Below are positions 63,024 to 64,000 of a stretch of 64,000 nt of DNA, in pieces (within the stretch, counting starts at the first letter, position 1; each line of letters opens with the position of its first letter). Below the pieces are notes generated by a model. It worked only from the letters and a program-made list of their open reading frames with translations. It ran no database searches and had not been told where the DNA came from. The translations under genes and the position numbers were made by a program. This DNA comes from Mesorhizobium sp. Root552 (lineage in GTDB: Bacteria; Pseudomonadota; Alphaproteobacteria; Rhizobiales; Rhizobiaceae). The stretch spans positions 156,043-220,042 of the forward strand of contig NZ_LMFV01000061.1 in assembly GCF_001427285.1 (NCBI RefSeq), read 5' to 3'.

Positions 63024-63293
63024 TCAGCGACGCAGTTCGAGTTTCTCGATCAGCGTCTGGTAGCGCGCATCATCCTTGCGCTTGAGATAATCAAGCAGGC
63101 TGCGGCGCTGGGAGACGAGTGCGAGCAGGCCACGACGGGAGTGGTTGTCCTTCTTGTGGCCCTTGAAGTGCTCGGTAAGGTTCTTGATACGCTCGGAGAG
63201 GATGGCGACCTGCACTTCCGGGGAACCAGTGTCACCCTTGGCAGTGGCAAACTCGGCCAACAATTCTTGCTTGCGTTCGGCAGTAATCGACAT
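63024..63293 (-). CDS. rpsO: 30S ribosomal protein S15
   Basis: The 89-residue ribosomal protein S15 from ATG 63293 with AAAGGA ahead. MSITAERKQELLAEF, GSPEVQVAILSERIKNLTEHF and the C-terminal RRSLLDYLKRKDDARYQTLIEKLELRR (in two pieces) are diagnostic. It binds 16S rRNA and often autoregulates. Upstream is a repeat-rich end of the window. Confidence 0.97.
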   Translation of the reverse strand: MSITAERKQELLAEFATAKGDTGSPEVQVAILSERIKNLTEHFKGHKKDNHSRRGLLALVSQRRSLLDYLKRKDDARYQTLIEKLELRR

Positions 63294-63483
63294 CGTGCTT
63301 TTCCTTTGTATGTTTGAGGAAACGGGACGCCTGGAGCCGGGATGTCGTCCAGCAAAGGCCACTCATGACCGCGCTTTCCGGCGCGATGCTGCGGCGCATA
63401 TAGTGCAATTGCCGGCAAAAAGCCAGCGTCAATTCGCATGCCGGCGTTGCAGGGGTGGAAGGCCAGTATCGCCACGCTTCGTT

Positions 63484-63755
63484 ACCCCTCATCCGACCTC
63501 GCTTCGCTCGGCCACCTTCTCCCACGAGGGGCGAAGGAGCCGCTGGCATGAACAGCTCCTGCAAATGACCAACGCTGGAGATTGGCAGAGGCGGTTTTGC
63601 AAACCTTACCTTCGCCCCTTGTGGGGTGAGGCGCGGTGGCCGAAGGCCAAGAAAAGCCAACGATTTGGCTTTTCTAGCAACGAACGCCCTGAGCCATAGC
63701 GAAGGGCCGGGCGGTGGCCGAACCGAGCAACGCGAAGCGAGGTCGGATGAGGGGT
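63484..63755. repeat. Long-range inverted repeat with nested palindromes
   Basis: A perfect 23-base inverted pair has arms at 63484-63506 and 63733-63755, each containing CCTCATCCGACCTCGC or its complement. Nested within, GAGGGGCGAAGG near 63525 mirrors CCTTCGCCCCTT near 63608. A central 11-bp hairpin AGAAAAGCCAA/TTGGCTTTTCT (63650-63675) shares its core with that at 979-1006. Confidence 0.78.
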
Positions 63756-63838
63756 GTCTGGCGCAAATGCCGACGCCCCCCTCTCCCCCTGAGGAGGGAG
63801 AGAGGGTAAGGGTGAGGGGCAGCGCCAAGCGGGCCAGA

Positions 63839-64000
63839 TGTGGACCGAACTACCCACTTGCCTATCCACACCCCACGCCAACCCTTTGATCCTGCTCATT
63901 CCTCGCAGAAACTTTCACCCTACTTATCCTCACCCTTCCGCGCTCCCCCATAATCCGTCCCATCGCTCTTGCGGGAACCGGCTGCGCACCGGGCAACGGT
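63839..64000 (+). repeat. Dispersed repeat, copy 2 (cut by the window edge)
   Basis: Aligns with 27910-28073 in the same orientation; shared blocks include TATCCACACC, CTTTGAT, TTTCACCC, ACTTATCCTCACCC-like, CCCATCGC, CTTGCGGGA and TGCGCACCGGG. The right end lies beyond the window. Confidence 0.65.

Larger units (their letters stand above)
63294..64000. other. Gene-free, repeat-rich end of the window
   Basis: No credible gene lies from the rpsO start to the window end. It holds inverted and dispersed repeats given separately, a C-rich hairpin near 63775-63808 (CCCTCTCCCCCT with AGGGAGAGAGGG), and presumably the promoter of rpsO close to its start. Confidence 0.7.

Overview
This window is chromosomal DNA from a GC-rich alphaproteobacterium, most likely of the Hyphomicrobiales (Rhizobiales), and probably close to Mesorhizobium/Aminobacter in the Phyllobacteriaceae. 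The evidence is the gene order (mutM - enoyl-CoA hydratase - rpsT - dnaA - dnaN - recF; irr divergent from fabA-fabB-fabI; glyQ-glyS encoding the two-subunit glycyl-tRNA synthetase), a Caulobacter/rhizobial-type tad pilus locus, CtrA-like and GANTC motifs upstream of dnaA, and several kinds of palindromic intergenic repeat of the sort scattered through rhizobial genomes. I see no rRNA, tRNA, CRISPR array, prophage or intact insertion sequence. Most genes are housekeeping.

Layout. 1-12.5 kb: end of an unidentified gene, pdxH, a beta-oxidation pair (acyl-CoA dehydrogenase and crotonase) behind a LiuR-like operator, a secreted GH25 lysozyme, arsC-purD, ubiA, a DUF6101-like protein, an FAD-linked 2-hydroxyacid dehydrogenase with tsaC, and two small secreted proteins of unknown function. 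12.5-18 kb: glyS, glyQ and an exported TPR protein. The glyS locus is the oddest place in the window: the start of glyS is duplicated as a small coupled ORF between glyQ and glyS, and glyS itself carries an internal patch of about 80 codons with lower GC and different codon use. 18-31 kb: a BBE-type FAD oxidoreductase, a CDF-like metal transporter divergent from a ZntR/CadR-type MerR regulator with a textbook operator, ispB, a membrane alpha/beta-hydrolase, a compact run (DUF2007, methyltransferase, S49 peptidase, small membrane protein, ispE, moaB), a 0.9-kb gene-free stretch made of inverted repeats, then NlpC/P60, MarR and M17 leucyl aminopeptidase.

31-43 kb: tad pilus cluster, with tadD facing tadC-tadB-cpaF-cpaE-cpaD-cpaC-cpaB and the prepilin peptidase, and on the other strand a pilus N-domain protein and two TadE/TadG-like pseudopilins. 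No Flp pilin gene is visible here. 43-51.5 kb: deoB-mutM-crotonase-rpsT, a 0.74-kb regulatory interval, dnaA, dnaN and recF. Between dnaA and dnaN two mutually exclusive hairpins share a strand and a perfect DnaA box lies across the upstream hairpin. 51.5-56 kb: a MoeB/ThiF enzyme followed at once by the two halves of an aconitase X enzyme, a 2-hydroxyacid dehydrogenase, an exported SH3 protein and DUF4260. 56-64 kb: irr, fabA-fabB-fabI (unsaturated fatty acid synthesis), an RsmC-like methyltransferase, pnp and rpsO, and another repeat-rich gene-free end sharing a repeat with the 28-kb region.

How genes work together: fabA/fabB/fabI make unsaturated acyl chains, while the 1-3.6 kb pair degrades acyl-CoAs; ispB and ubiA are successive steps of ubiquinone side-chain synthesis and attachment, and ispE supplies isoprenoid precursors; the tad genes form one secretion/pilus machine; dnaA/dnaN/recF form the replication initiation and clamp cluster.
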